Shown here piece by piece: positions 49,522-57,154 of a DNA stretch of 57,154 bases. The stretch lies in contig CAJJPX010000005.1 of NCBI GenBank assembly GCA_905193755.1, positions 1-57,154 on the forward strand. The letters run 5' to 3'. Origin of the DNA: an uncultured Clostridium sp. (lineage in GTDB: Bacteria > Bacillota_I > Bacilli_A > RF39 > UBA660). The notes below the pieces were generated by a model. It saw only the letters and a list, made by a program, of their open reading frames with translations. It searched no databases and was not told where the DNA came from. The translations under genes were made by a program, and so were the position numbers. Numbering within the stretch: position 1 is the stretch's first letter; each line of letters opens with the position of its first letter.

Positions 49522-50997
49522 ATGGATAAATCAGAAATTATTAAGAGTTTGGGTAAGAAAAGTAATGGTGAAATATATTTAGGAGTAGTAGGTGCTGTTC
49601 GTACTGGTAAAAGTACTTTTATTAAGAAATGTATTGAAAATTTGATTCTTCCATATATCGATGATGAAGTAGAAAAGAAAAGATGTATGGATGAAATACC
49701 TCAAACTGCTCAAGGCAAAACTATTATGACAATAGAGCCTAAGTTTGTTCCTAGTAGTGGGGCCAATATTAATATTGATGGGTTAGTTACAAATATTAAA
49801 CTAGTAGATTGTGTAGGTTTTGTAACACCCGGGTCACTTGGATATGAAGATGAGCTTGGAAATCCTCGTATGGTTAAAACACCTTGGTTTAGTGAAGAAC
49901 TTCCTTTTGTGGAGGCAGCTGAAATTGGAACAGAAAAAGTCATTAAAGATCATGCAATTATTGGTATAGTTGTTACTACTGATGGAAGTATATTAGATAT
50001 GCCAAGAAGTAATTATGTTCAAGCTGAAGATAAAGTTATAACAGAACTTAAAAATATTAATAAACCATTTATAGTTATTATGAATAGTGTGCATCCAATG
50101 GCTAATGAAACTATAAGTATGAGTGAAGCTTTAAAAGAAAAATATGGTGTACCAGTATTACCAATTAGTGTAGAAAATATGACTGAGAGAGATATTACTG
50201 AAATATTAAAAGAAGCACTTTATGAATTCCCAGTTGATCATATTGAATTTAATATACCTGATTGGGTAGGAGTATTAAAGAGTGATCACCCTTTAAAACA
50301 AAAGTTTATTGAAAAGATGAAAGATTCTATAGTGAATGTTGATAAATTAAGAGACGTAGAAAATATTAATTTAAATCTTGAAGATAATAGTGAGATTACT
50401 AAAGCATATATTTCTAAACTTGATACTGATAACTCTGAAGTAACTATTACTATGGAAGCAAGTGATGAATTATTTAATGAGATATTGAAGAGTGTAGTTG
50501 GAACTTCTGTTAATAGTAAGGGTGACTTATTAAAGGTATTTCAAGATGTTAGTGAAGGAAGAAGTGAATATGAAAGTATTAAGGGTGCTTTAAAACAAGT
50601 ATATCAAACTGGATATGGTATAGTACTTCCTAGAATAACTGATATGAAGTTAGAAAAACCTGAGATAATTAAGCAGGGGGGTAGATTTGGTATTAAGCTT
50701 AAAGCTAAGGCTTCAAGTGTACATATGATAAAGGTTGATGTAGAAAGTAGTTTTGAACCTATTATAGGTAGTGAAGTACAAAGTAAAGAATTAATAGATT
50801 ACATTATGAAGGATAATGAAGATCCCGAGAAAATATGGCAAAGTGAGATATTTGGAAGAAGTCTAAATGAGATAGTACAAGAAGGTATACAAGCTAAACT
50901 TTCATTACTTCCGGATGCAGCTAAATATAAATTATCACAAACTATTACAAAGATGGTTAATAAAGGAAGCAATAACTTAATAGCAATAGTTTTATAA
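49522..50997 (+). CDS. spoIVA: Stage IV sporulation protein A, spore coat ATPase
   Basis: 491 aa from ATG 49522 (SD AAGAAGG, 5 nt spacing), against 492 in Bacillus. Walker A GAVRTGKS at 24-31, KTIMTIEPKFVPSSG, KLVDCVGF, GYEDELGNPRMVKTPW, EAAEIGTEKVI, TTDGSILDM and the conserved ending GSNNLIAIVL match SpoIVA closely. It polymerises by ATP hydrolysis on the outer forespore membrane to make the coat basement layer. This is among the strongest evidence that the organism forms spores. Monocistronic. Confidence 0.97.
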   Translation: MDKSEIIKSLGKKSNGEIYLGVVGAVRTGKSTFIKKCIENLILPYIDDEVEKKRCMDEIPQTAQGKTIMTIEPKFVPSSGANINIDGLVTNIKLVDCVGFVTPGSLGYEDELGNPRMVKTPWFSEELPFVEAAEIGTEKVIKDHAIIGIVVTTDGSILDMPRSNYVQAEDKVITELKNINKPFIVIMNSVHPMANETISMSEALKEKYGVPVLPISVENMTERDITEILKEALYEFPVDHIEFNIPDWVGVLKSDHPLKQKFIEKMKDSIVNVDKLRDVENINLNLEDNSEITKAYISKLDTDNSEVTITMEASDELFNEILKSVVGTSVNSKGDLLKVFQDVSEGRSEYESIKGALKQVYQTGYGIVLPRITDMKLEKPEIIKQGGRFGIKLKAKASSVHMIKVDVESSFEPIIGSEVQSKELIDYIMKDNEDPEKIWQSEIFGRSLNEIVQEGIQAKLSLLPDAAKYKLSQTITKMVNKGSNNLIAIVL

Positions 50998-51024
50998 TCA
51001 GAGAATAAAAACTCTGATTTTTTT
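50997..51024 (+). terminator. spoIVA terminator
   Basis: ATCAGAG (50997-51003), 8-nt loop, CTCTGAT (51012-51018), T run. Confidence 0.88.
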
Positions 51025-51038
51025 ATTTTAAAAAATAT

Positions 51039-51498
51039 GTGTTGTATGGTAAACTATGTAATGTTAAAAATATGAATAGAATGTTTGCTCTATCTAAAAT
51101 TGAAACTGTTAATTTAAGTAGTTTTGACACAAGTAAAGTAACTAATATGTCATGGACGTTTATGAGTAGTTCTTTTAAATCGTTAGATTTAAGTAATTTC
51201 GATACAAGTAAAGTAACAAGTATGAGTTATATGTTTGCATATTCTTCTTTTGAAAAATTAAATTTAAGTAGTTTCAATACAAGTAATGTTGTGAATATGA
51301 GTAATATGTTTGAACAGTGCAAAAAATTAAAAACTATATATGCTAGCAATAGGTTTGTTACTGATAATGTGACTAGTAGTTCTGGAATGTTTAGAGATTC
51401 ATTGTATTTGAAGAGTGGCGCTGGGACTTCATTTAGTTCTAGTCATACTGATAAAGAATATGCAAGAATAGATGGTGGAACTAGTAGTTTACACTTAA
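51039..51498 (+). pseudogene. BspA-like DUF285 repeat protein remnant
   Basis: Three DUF285 (Mycoplasma-type/BspA-like leucine-rich) repeats are visible: NLSSFDTSKVTNMSWTF, DLSNFDTSKVTSMSYMF, NLSSFNTSNVVNMSNMF. The C-terminal phrase DKEYARIDGG matches the usual ending of such proteins. There is no signal peptide, no SD and no ATG before the first repeat, since it begins just after the spoIVA terminator. Near 51480 a frameshift: in the +1 frame it would stop at 51498, while the original frame runs through a terminator. A decayed fragment, both ends damaged. Confidence 0.72.
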
Positions 51499-51504
51499 GA
51501 ATAA

Positions 51505-51525
51505 TTAGAAGTTTATCTTCTTTTT
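51505..51525 (+). terminator. Weak terminator after the DUF285 remnant
   Basis: AGAAG, short A/T loop, CTTCT then T residues. Confidence 0.5.
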
Positions 51526-51554
51526 ATTTTGTTTATTTTTTTAGGAATTTTTGT

Positions 51555-51560
51555 TATAAT
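51555..51560 (+). promoter_or_regulatory. -10 element of the 51581 gene
   Basis: TATAAT with a TTG just upstream; no clear -35. SD AAGGAG follows at 51569-51574. Confidence 0.5.
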
Positions 51561-51580
51561 CTTAGTGTAAGGAGAATGAT

Positions 51581-52093
51581 ATGAACGATAATAATTTAAA
51601 TAATGTACCAAATGTTGAAAATAATAGTGGACCATTGAGTGCTCCACCAGAACCAGCAGTAGTACCAAAAACTGGTGAAATAGTTAGTGAGACTCCTGTA
51701 ATACAAGGAAATACAGTAATGAGTCAAGAACAAACTCCAGTTGAGAATGTAATGCCTCAAACATTAAAAGAAGAACTTAATGCTCAGAATCAAGTGCAAC
51801 CTAAGAAGAAAAAACATGTTATTAGAAAAATATTTAATTTCTTAATAACAGTAGCATTACTTGTATGGATAGGTATAGTTTTATATGACTTTTATAATGT
51901 AAATAATAAGAATGAACCTAAGTTTTGTATAAGTACTGGCGAAACTAAAAATGAAGATGGAACAGTTAAATGGTGTAAAGGAGCAGGATACGTTACATAC
52001 AAATATAATTACGGAGATGTTGAAGCATATACATTTGGTCCATTCTGGCAAGAGATTCAAACTAAAGCGCAATTAGAAGCAAAAGGAAAATAA
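51581..52093 (+). CDS. Membrane protein with disordered N-terminus and extracellular Cys pair, unknown
   Basis: 170 aa. Residues 1-75 are Asn/Pro/Gln/Val-rich and disordered; KKKK precedes one membrane helix (about 83-103). The external tail (about 105-170) has Cys in KFCISTGE and KWCKGAGYVTYKYN, then AYTFGPFW. I recognise this tail pattern as recurring in uncharacterised gut Firmicutes proteins but cannot name the family. The hypothetical call stands. Own promoter and terminator. Confidence 0.7.
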   Translation: MNDNNLNNVPNVENNSGPLSAPPEPAVVPKTGEIVSETPVIQGNTVMSQEQTPVENVMPQTLKEELNAQNQVQPKKKKHVIRKIFNFLITVALLVWIGIVLYDFYNVNNKNEPKFCISTGETKNEDGTVKWCKGAGYVTYKYNYGDVEAYTFGPFWQEIQTKAQLEAKGK

Positions 52094-52107
52094 TTTCTTT
52101 TGCTTTT
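52077..52107 (+). terminator. Terminator around the stop codon
   Basis: AAGCAAAAGGAAA pairs with TTTCTTTTGCTT (one bulged G) across loop ATAA that contains the TAA; T run. Confidence 0.8.
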
Positions 52108-52156
52108 TTAAAGTGTTTTTAAAATTTTTCTCTTATTATAATAGTAGGAGGAAGTT

Positions 52157-52336
52157 ATGTATAAATATATTAAATCTTATGAACTTGGTTTTATTGAAGG
52201 AGTAAAAGATGCTTTAAAGGATCAAAATAAAAAATTTAAAAAAATTAATGAATTAGAAGTTATGTCTAAATTATATGATATAGGTTATATTAATGGTTAT
52301 GTTAAATGTTTGAAAAATACAAAAAACAATCTTTAA
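52157..52336 (+). CDS. Small protein of 59 aa, unknown
   Basis: 59 codons with a strong SD (AGGAGG, 5-6 nt before ATG 52157) and TATAAT at 52137-52142. Two similar motifs, ELGFIEGVKDAL (about 9-20) and DIGYINGYVKCL (about 41-52), suggest two helices of the same type packed together. Soluble, basic. No family recognised. Short genes like this one are easily missed. Confidence 0.65.
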   Translation: MYKYIKSYELGFIEGVKDALKDQNKKFKKINELEVMSKLYDIGYINGYVKCLKNTKNNL

Positions 52337-52391
52337 AATATTAGTATAATATTGTATAATTAGTTTATAGTTTAGAATATTGAGGTGGCAC

Positions 52392-52859
52392 ATGAAAAAT
52401 GGTTTTACTCTTATGGAATTATTAGTTGTAATTGTTATAACTGCAGTAATTAGTGCTGGTTCTGCGATGATATTTGGTAAAAGTAATAGTGATACTAATG
52501 AAGAAGATTTAAGAGGTAAATATATAGAAATGCAAAGAGATGCAAATATTTATGTTGATTTAAATGAATCATGGAGAAGTACTTTGAATGAAAATAGAGT
52601 TATTACTGTTAAATTAGGTGAATTACAAAGTGCAAATTATGTTCCTAGAAATTTTAAAAATTCTGTTACAAAAGAGGAGTTTCCAAGTAATTATATTATT
52701 AAACTATATATTGCATCTATAGGAGATAATGAATATTTAGATTCTTGTATTGTTAGATATAGTAATGGGCAAGAAGTATGTGTTGCAAATAGTAAGGGTT
52801 ATAGTTGTGAATGTTGTGATAGTCCTATTTCACAATTTAATAAAGAGTGTACTCAGTAA
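52392..52859 (+). CDS. Type IV pilin-like protein with Cys-rich C-terminus
   Basis: 155 aa from ATG 52392 (SD GAGG 6 nt upstream; the TTG at 52380 lies before the SD). Prepilin signal MKNGFTLMELLVVIVI with Gly-Phe cleavage site and Glu at +5. The C-terminal about 40 residues hold six Cys (DSCIVRYSNGQEVC, YSCECC, NKECTQ), likely disulphide or metal bonded outside the cell. No pilus assembly genes adjacent. It stands between an unknown gene and the TasA-like gene. Confidence 0.85.
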   Translation: MKNGFTLMELLVVIVITAVISAGSAMIFGKSNSDTNEEDLRGKYIEMQRDANIYVDLNESWRSTLNENRVITVKLGELQSANYVPRNFKNSVTKEEFPSNYIIKLYIASIGDNEYLDSCIVRYSNGQEVCVANSKGYSCECCDSPISQFNKECTQ

Positions 52860-52947
52860 TTTTTTGACTTTAAAATATAGTTTTAAATTAATGTTAGATT
52901 GAAAATACATATAAAATATTGTATTATATTAATAGTAAGGTGATCAT

Positions 52948-54099
52948 ATGAAAAATATAAATATTAAAAAGAAGTATGTTGTGTTGATGTTATTAACGTT
53001 AGTAGTTGGTGTTGGTGCCATTACTTTTGCTTATTTTCAAGGTAATGTGTTAAATGATTTAATAAATACAACAGGAGTTACTACTGGTAATATAAATATT
53101 CAAATATCTGATAATAGTGTTAATGTAACAAATGTAAAGCCATTATATACTGCAGATGATGAGTATGCGTATGAAGAATCTTCTTTTGCTAAGAAATTTA
53201 CTATAACTAATGATACTAATTCTTTAAATGTCTGTACTGATTTATATATGAGAATTAATAGTATAGATGACGCATTAAAAAATGAGTATTTTAAATATAT
53301 TGTTGTTGATGATGATACTGGTTATGCAGTTGGTGGTAATTTTTCTTCAGTTAGTAAAGGTGATGAAGTATTAGTTGGTCCTTTATATTTCTTTGGATCT
53401 GGAGTTACTAAATCTTATACAATGTATGTGTGGATAGAGTATTCTAATGATGTAGATCAAATAAATATGCTTAATAAAACTTTGAATGCAACATTATTTA
53501 TAAAAGCTAAAGATATGAAAGATGAAGATTCTTGTGATACTAGAACAACTCGTACTTTAACTTATATAACAAATAATGGTGAAGTTGAAAATAAAAAAGT
53601 TGTTTTTAATAAAGGCGGTAATATCACTGATGCACTTAGTTGGAATCCATATTCCTCTGGTAAAATTTTATTAGGATGGTATAAAGATCCTAAGTTTACA
53701 ACTAAGATTACTTCAAAAGTTATTAATAGTGATATTAAAGTATATGGACAATGGGCTGAAATTGATAATAGTTATAGTATTGGTTCTATAAATAATTTGA
53801 CTTGTACTAGAAGTGCATCTAAAAAATTAGGTACATCAGATGTTATATCTTGGGACTTTACCGGGGGTACTATAGGTTTAACTGGAAAATACTTTTGTGT
53901 TTTAGACAATAATGAATCTCTTCTTAAATGTGATTGGATTACTAGTTATACTCATACTTTTGGTTTTGTTGATTCTACAAGTGATAAAACATATTATGTA
54001 TTCATACTTAGTGGTGAGAAGGATAGAATTAATAATAAATATTCTGTTACTTGTAAAACTAATAGTGGTGGTTCTGGTAGTGGAGGAGAGACTATATAA
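52948..54099 (+). CDS. TasA/CalY-like secreted protein with InlB-type repeat
   Basis: 383 aa. The signal region LTLVVGVGAITFAYFQGNV is the SipW-dependent type seen in TasA/CalY fibre proteins, with Ala-x-Phe-Ala-Tyr-Phe at the end. A beta-rich CalY-like domain follows (about 30-190: YTADDEYAYEESSFAKKFTITND), then an InlB B repeat (about 203-268, GKILLGWYKDPKFTTKI) and a beta domain with four Cys (TCTRSAS, YFCVLDN, LKCDW, TCKTNSG). A Gly/Ser tail ends it. The SipW-like peptidase relative at 47947 could be the processing partner. SD AAGGTGATC. Confidence 0.78.
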   Translation: MKNINIKKKYVVLMLLTLVVGVGAITFAYFQGNVLNDLINTTGVTTGNINIQISDNSVNVTNVKPLYTADDEYAYEESSFAKKFTITNDTNSLNVCTDLYMRINSIDDALKNEYFKYIVVDDDTGYAVGGNFSSVSKGDEVLVGPLYFFGSGVTKSYTMYVWIEYSNDVDQINMLNKTLNATLFIKAKDMKDEDSCDTRTTRTLTYITNNGEVENKKVVFNKGGNITDALSWNPYSSGKILLGWYKDPKFTTKITSKVINSDIKVYGQWAEIDNSYSIGSINNLTCTRSASKKLGTSDVISWDFTGGTIGLTGKYFCVLDNNESLLKCDWITSYTHTFGFVDSTSDKTYYVFILSGEKDRINNKYSVTCKTNSGGSGSGGETI

Positions 54100-54124
54100 A
54101 TGCTATTTATTAGCATTTTTATTT
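54098..54124 (+). terminator. Terminator containing the stop codon
   Basis: AAATGCTA (54098-54105), loop TTTAT, TAGCATTT (54111-54118), T run. Confidence 0.85.
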
Positions 54125-54238
54125 TATACAAAAATTTGTTTGCAAATCTATTGACTTTTTAAAATAAATTCATTATATTATTACTTGTGTATTAGTATAT
54201 GAACAAATGTTTATGTTAATAATATAATGAGGTGTGAA

Positions 54239-57052
54239 ATGGATAAAATAATTATTAAGAATGCTCGTGAGAATAATTTAAAGAATATAGATTTAGAACT
54301 TCCTAAAAATAAATTAATAGTTATGACTGGTGTATCAGGAAGTGGTAAGAGTAGTCTTGCTTTTGATACTATATATGCTGAAGGACAAAGACGTTATGTT
54401 GAGAGCCTTAGTGCATATGCTCGTCAGTTTTTAGGAAATATGAATAAACCTGAAGTTGATTCTATAGAGGGTTTAAGTCCAAGTATTAGTATTGATCAAA
54501 AATCAACTAATAAGAATCCTAGAAGTACTGTTGGTACTATTACAGAAATATATGATTATTTAAGATTGTTGTTTGCTCGTGTTGGTACTCCTTATTGTCC
54601 TAAACATAATATACCTGTTACTGAACAAAGTATTGAAGAAATGACTAATAAGGTTCTTGAATATGAAGTTGGTACTAGAATAGAAATAATGGCTCCAGTA
54701 GTTCATGGTGAAAAAGGAACTCAAAAAGATTTATTAGAAGAGTTAAGAAAAGAAGGATTTGTAAGAGCTAGAATAGATGGGGATGTTAAAGATTTAAATG
54801 ATGATATAGTTCTTGAAAAAAATAATAAACATAATATAGATGTTATAATTGACAGAATAGTAATTAAAGAAGATTCAAGAAGTAGAATATTTGAAAGTAT
54901 TGAAACTTCTACTAAGATGGCTAATGGTAAAGTTGTTATAAATATACTTGGCGATAAAGAAATAGTTATGAGTGAAAATTATGCTTGTCCTTTATGTGAT
55001 TTTAGTATTCCTGAACTTGAGCCTAGATTATTTTCATTTAATAGTCCATATGGAGCTTGTCCAGTTTGTAAAGGTTTAGGAGTTAATTTACATATTGATG
55101 AAGATATATTAATTCCAGATAAGAATTTATCTATAATGGATGGAGCAGTTGCTTCTTTTCAAAGTGGTGAAACATTAAATATTGCATTTAAGAAGCTTGC
55201 TTTGGTGGCTAAACATTATAATATAGACTTGTATAAACCTGTTAAAGATTTAACTCGTGATGAGCTTAATATAATACTTTATAGAAGTCCTGATAAATTA
55301 GATTTATCACTTACTACTAGAAGTGGTAGTATCTTAAAGAGTTATGATTATTTTGAGGGAATAATTACTAATTTAGAAAGACGTTATATGGAAACTACTA
55401 GTCCATCTATAAGAGACTGGATAGAAAGATATATGACTGAACTTCCTTGTCCTAGTTGTCATCAAACTAGACTTAGAGATGAAGCTTTAAGTGTAAGAGT
55501 TAATAATAAAAATATATATGAAGTAACTAATATGAGTATTAGGGATTTACTTATTTGGTTTGATAAACTTAAACTTACTAAAGAGCAAACCGAAGTATCA
55601 TTTTTAGTAGTTAAGGAAATTAAGGAAAGACTTACTTTCTTAAAAAATGTTGGACTTGAATATTTAACTTTATCAAGAGAAGCTGCTACTTTAAGTGGTG
55701 GTGAAGCTCAAAGAATTAGACTTGCTACTCAAATAGGTAGTAGACTTTCTGGTATTTTGTATGTACTTGATGAACCAAGTATTGGTCTTCATCAAAGAGA
55801 TAATGCTAAACTTATAAATTCATTAAAAGAAATGAGAGATTTAGGTAATACTTTAATAGTAGTAGAGCATGATACTGATACTATGCTTGCAGCTGATTAT
55901 TTAGTTGATATTGGACCTAAAGCTGGTACTGAAGGTGGTTACTTAGTAGCATGTGGTACTCCAGAAGAAGTAATGAAGAATGATAAATCATTAACGGGTA
56001 GATATTTAAGCGGTAAAGAGACAATTGAGGTACCAAAGAAGAGACGTAAGGGAAACGGAAAATCTATTAAGATAACTGGTTGTAAAGAAAATAACTTAAA
56101 GAATATTAGTGTTGAATTTCCACTTGGCAAGTTTATATGTGTTACTGGTGTATCTGGTAGTGGTAAAAGTACTTTAGTAAATGAAATATTATGTAAGGCT
56201 TTATCAAGTAAAATAAATCGTTCTAAAGATAAGCCTGGTAAATTTAAAGATATAAAAGGAATAGAGAATGTTGATAAGATAGTTAATATTACTCAAGATC
56301 CAATTGGTAGAACGCCTCGTAGTAATCCTGCGACTTATACTGGTGTTTTTGATGCAATAAGAGATGTGTTTGCTGAAACTAAAGAATCTAAAATACATGG
56401 ATATGATAAGAGTAGATTTAGTTTTAATGTTAAGGGTGGAAGATGTGAAGCATGTTCAGGTGATGGAGTTAAGAAAATTGAAATGCATTTCTTGCCTGAT
56501 GTGTATGTTCCATGTGATGTGTGTAATGCTACTAGATATAATAAAGAAACATTAAAGATAAAATTTAAAGGTCTTAATATATCAGAAGTACTTGATACTC
56601 GTGTAAGTGATGCATTAAAAGTATTTGAAAATGTTCCTAAAGTATATAAGACTTTAAAAGTTATGGAAGAAGTTGGTCTTGGATATGTTGCTCTTGGACA
56701 AAATGCAGTAACATTATCAGGTGGTGAAGCTTCTCGAGTAAAACTTGCTAAAGAACTTCAAAAGAAGCCTACTGGTAAGAGTGTATTTATTCTAGATGAA
56801 CCATCTACTGGTCTTCATCAAGATGATATTAAGAAACTACTTGTTATACTAAACAGAATAGTCGATAATGGGGATACTGTTATAGTTATTGAACATAATC
56901 TTGATATAATTAAACAAGCTGACTATATTATTGATTTAGGACCTGAAGGTGGGGATTTTGGTGGTACTATTGTAGCTAAAGGAACTCCTGAAGAAATAGT
57001 TAAAGTAAAAGAATCTTATACTGGACAATATTTAAAAGATTATTTAAAGTAA
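54239..57052 (+). CDS. uvrA: Excinuclease ABC subunit A
   Basis: 937 aa from ATG 54239 (SD GAGG, 6 nt spacing; ATG 54227 lies before it). Two ABC ATPase halves: Walker A GVSGSGKSS at 31-39 and a second, GVSGSGKST; two LSGGE signatures (TLSGGEAQRIRLA, TLSGGEASRVKLA); and zinc finger pairs (CPLCDF...CPVCKG; CEACSG...CDVCNA). UvrA recognises bulky DNA damage and loads UvrB. uvrB, often adjacent, is not upstream here; the next gene begins beyond the window. Confidence 0.97.
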   Translation: MDKIIIKNARENNLKNIDLELPKNKLIVMTGVSGSGKSSLAFDTIYAEGQRRYVESLSAYARQFLGNMNKPEVDSIEGLSPSISIDQKSTNKNPRSTVGTITEIYDYLRLLFARVGTPYCPKHNIPVTEQSIEEMTNKVLEYEVGTRIEIMAPVVHGEKGTQKDLLEELRKEGFVRARIDGDVKDLNDDIVLEKNNKHNIDVIIDRIVIKEDSRSRIFESIETSTKMANGKVVINILGDKEIVMSENYACPLCDFSIPELEPRLFSFNSPYGACPVCKGLGVNLHIDEDILIPDKNLSIMDGAVASFQSGETLNIAFKKLALVAKHYNIDLYKPVKDLTRDELNIILYRSPDKLDLSLTTRSGSILKSYDYFEGIITNLERRYMETTSPSIRDWIERYMTELPCPSCHQTRLRDEALSVRVNNKNIYEVTNMSIRDLLIWFDKLKLTKEQTEVSFLVVKEIKERLTFLKNVGLEYLTLSREAATLSGGEAQRIRLATQIGSRLSGILYVLDEPSIGLHQRDNAKLINSLKEMRDLGNTLIVVEHDTDTMLAADYLVDIGPKAGTEGGYLVACGTPEEVMKNDKSLTGRYLSGKETIEVPKKRRKGNGKSIKITGCKENNLKNISVEFPLGKFICVTGVSGSGKSTLVNEILCKALSSKINRSKDKPGKFKDIKGIENVDKIVNITQDPIGRTPRSNPATYTGVFDAIRDVFAETKESKIHGYDKSRFSFNVKGGRCEACSGDGVKKIEMHFLPDVYVPCDVCNATRYNKETLKIKFKGLNISEVLDTRVSDALKVFENVPKVYKTLKVMEEVGLGYVALGQNAVTLSGGEASRVKLAKELQKKPTGKSVFILDEPSTGLHQDDIKKLLVILNRIVDNGDTVIVIEHNLDIIKQADYIIDLGPEGGDFGGTIVAKGTPEEIVKVKESYTGQYLKDYLK

Positions 57053-57060
57053 TAATTATT

Positions 57061-57087
57061 AAGGAAGCAAACGCTTTCTTTTTTTAT
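57061..57087 (+). terminator. uvrA terminator
   Basis: AAGGAAGC (57061-57068), loop AAAC, GCTTTCTT (57073-57080, one G-U), T run. Confidence 0.85.
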
Positions 57088-57131
57088 GAATTTTTTTCGA
57101 AAAAGAAGTGTTTTGTATTTTTATGGCTAAC

Positions 57132-57147
57132 TATAATAATAGAGGAA
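57132..57147 (+). promoter_or_regulatory. -10 and ribosome site of a gene starting past the window
   Basis: TATAAT (57132-57137) then AGAGGAAG just before the right edge. Confidence 0.5.
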
Positions 57148-57154
57148 GATAAAC

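Overview
The window is low-GC, gene-dense DNA from a member of the Bacilli. The standard bacterial code is used: TGG encodes Trp, and the SecA-like gene ends in TGA. N-domain-less ClpB behind a CIRCE element, 10-bp-periodic MraZ boxes of the type described in Mollicutes, single-chain GlyRS, AT-rich compact genes and DUF285/InlB-type surface repeats suggest a lineage near Erysipelotrichia/Mollicutes (an RF39-like gut bacterium is my guess). It is nevertheless a likely spore-former: SpoIIIAH, GerE, GerM, SirA and SpoIVA are all recognisable.

Layout. 0-7.3 kb: a hybrid histidine kinase cut by the left edge, an HPt-receiver protein, DUF1015, an ECF sigma/RsgI-PepSY pair, then spoIIIAH-gerE-gerM and a tRNA-Arg with a gene remnant behind it. 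7.7-13.8 kb: a coiled-coil membrane protein with a consensus promoter, hemW, a heterodimeric ABC exporter and a CheD-like protein. 13.9-17.8 kb: mraZ-rsmH-ftsL-pbp under MraZ boxes. 17.8-22.6 kb: sirA-yneF, DUF5662, a WG-repeat protein, an orphan RnfC-like protein and holA. 22.6-24.8 kb: mraY and ftsW/spoVE, so the division/wall cluster is split. 25.3-35.7 kb: CIRCE-clpB, an Asn-rich membrane protein, an ATP-grasp enzyme, rnhB, a tandem metallophosphoesterase, a glycine T-box operon and sepF-divIVA. 35.7-37.1 kb: a decayed and an intact pilin gene, then a candidate type I toxin-antitoxin locus. 37.1-54.1 kb: dnaE, then a surface/secretion region (sortase B, two IPNTG-anchored proteins, CmpB-like, SecA-like plus signal-peptidase-like pair, InlB-repeat chimera, spoIVA, a DUF285 remnant, a pseudopilin and a TasA-like protein). 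54.2 kb to the end: uvrA.

Most unusual points. (1) Around 36.5-36.8 kb, an unannotated 27-codon very hydrophobic peptide with a strong Shine-Dalgarno lies opposite a short convergent RNA gene; repeats at the 5' ends of both transcripts give a loop-to-leader complementarity next to the toxin ribosome site, recalling par/Fst modules but with a different peptide. (2) A SecA paralogue overlaps by 4 bp a signal-peptidase-like gene with altered catalytic residues. (3) Two sortase substrates share promoters, leaders that can hide their ribosome sites, signal peptides and anchors, next to a sortase lacking the usual Arg. (4) An InlB-repeat gene is fused in frame to a Nudix remnant. (5) Stop codons repeatedly lie inside terminator hairpins.

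All assignments come from reading motifs and synteny; no searches were run.
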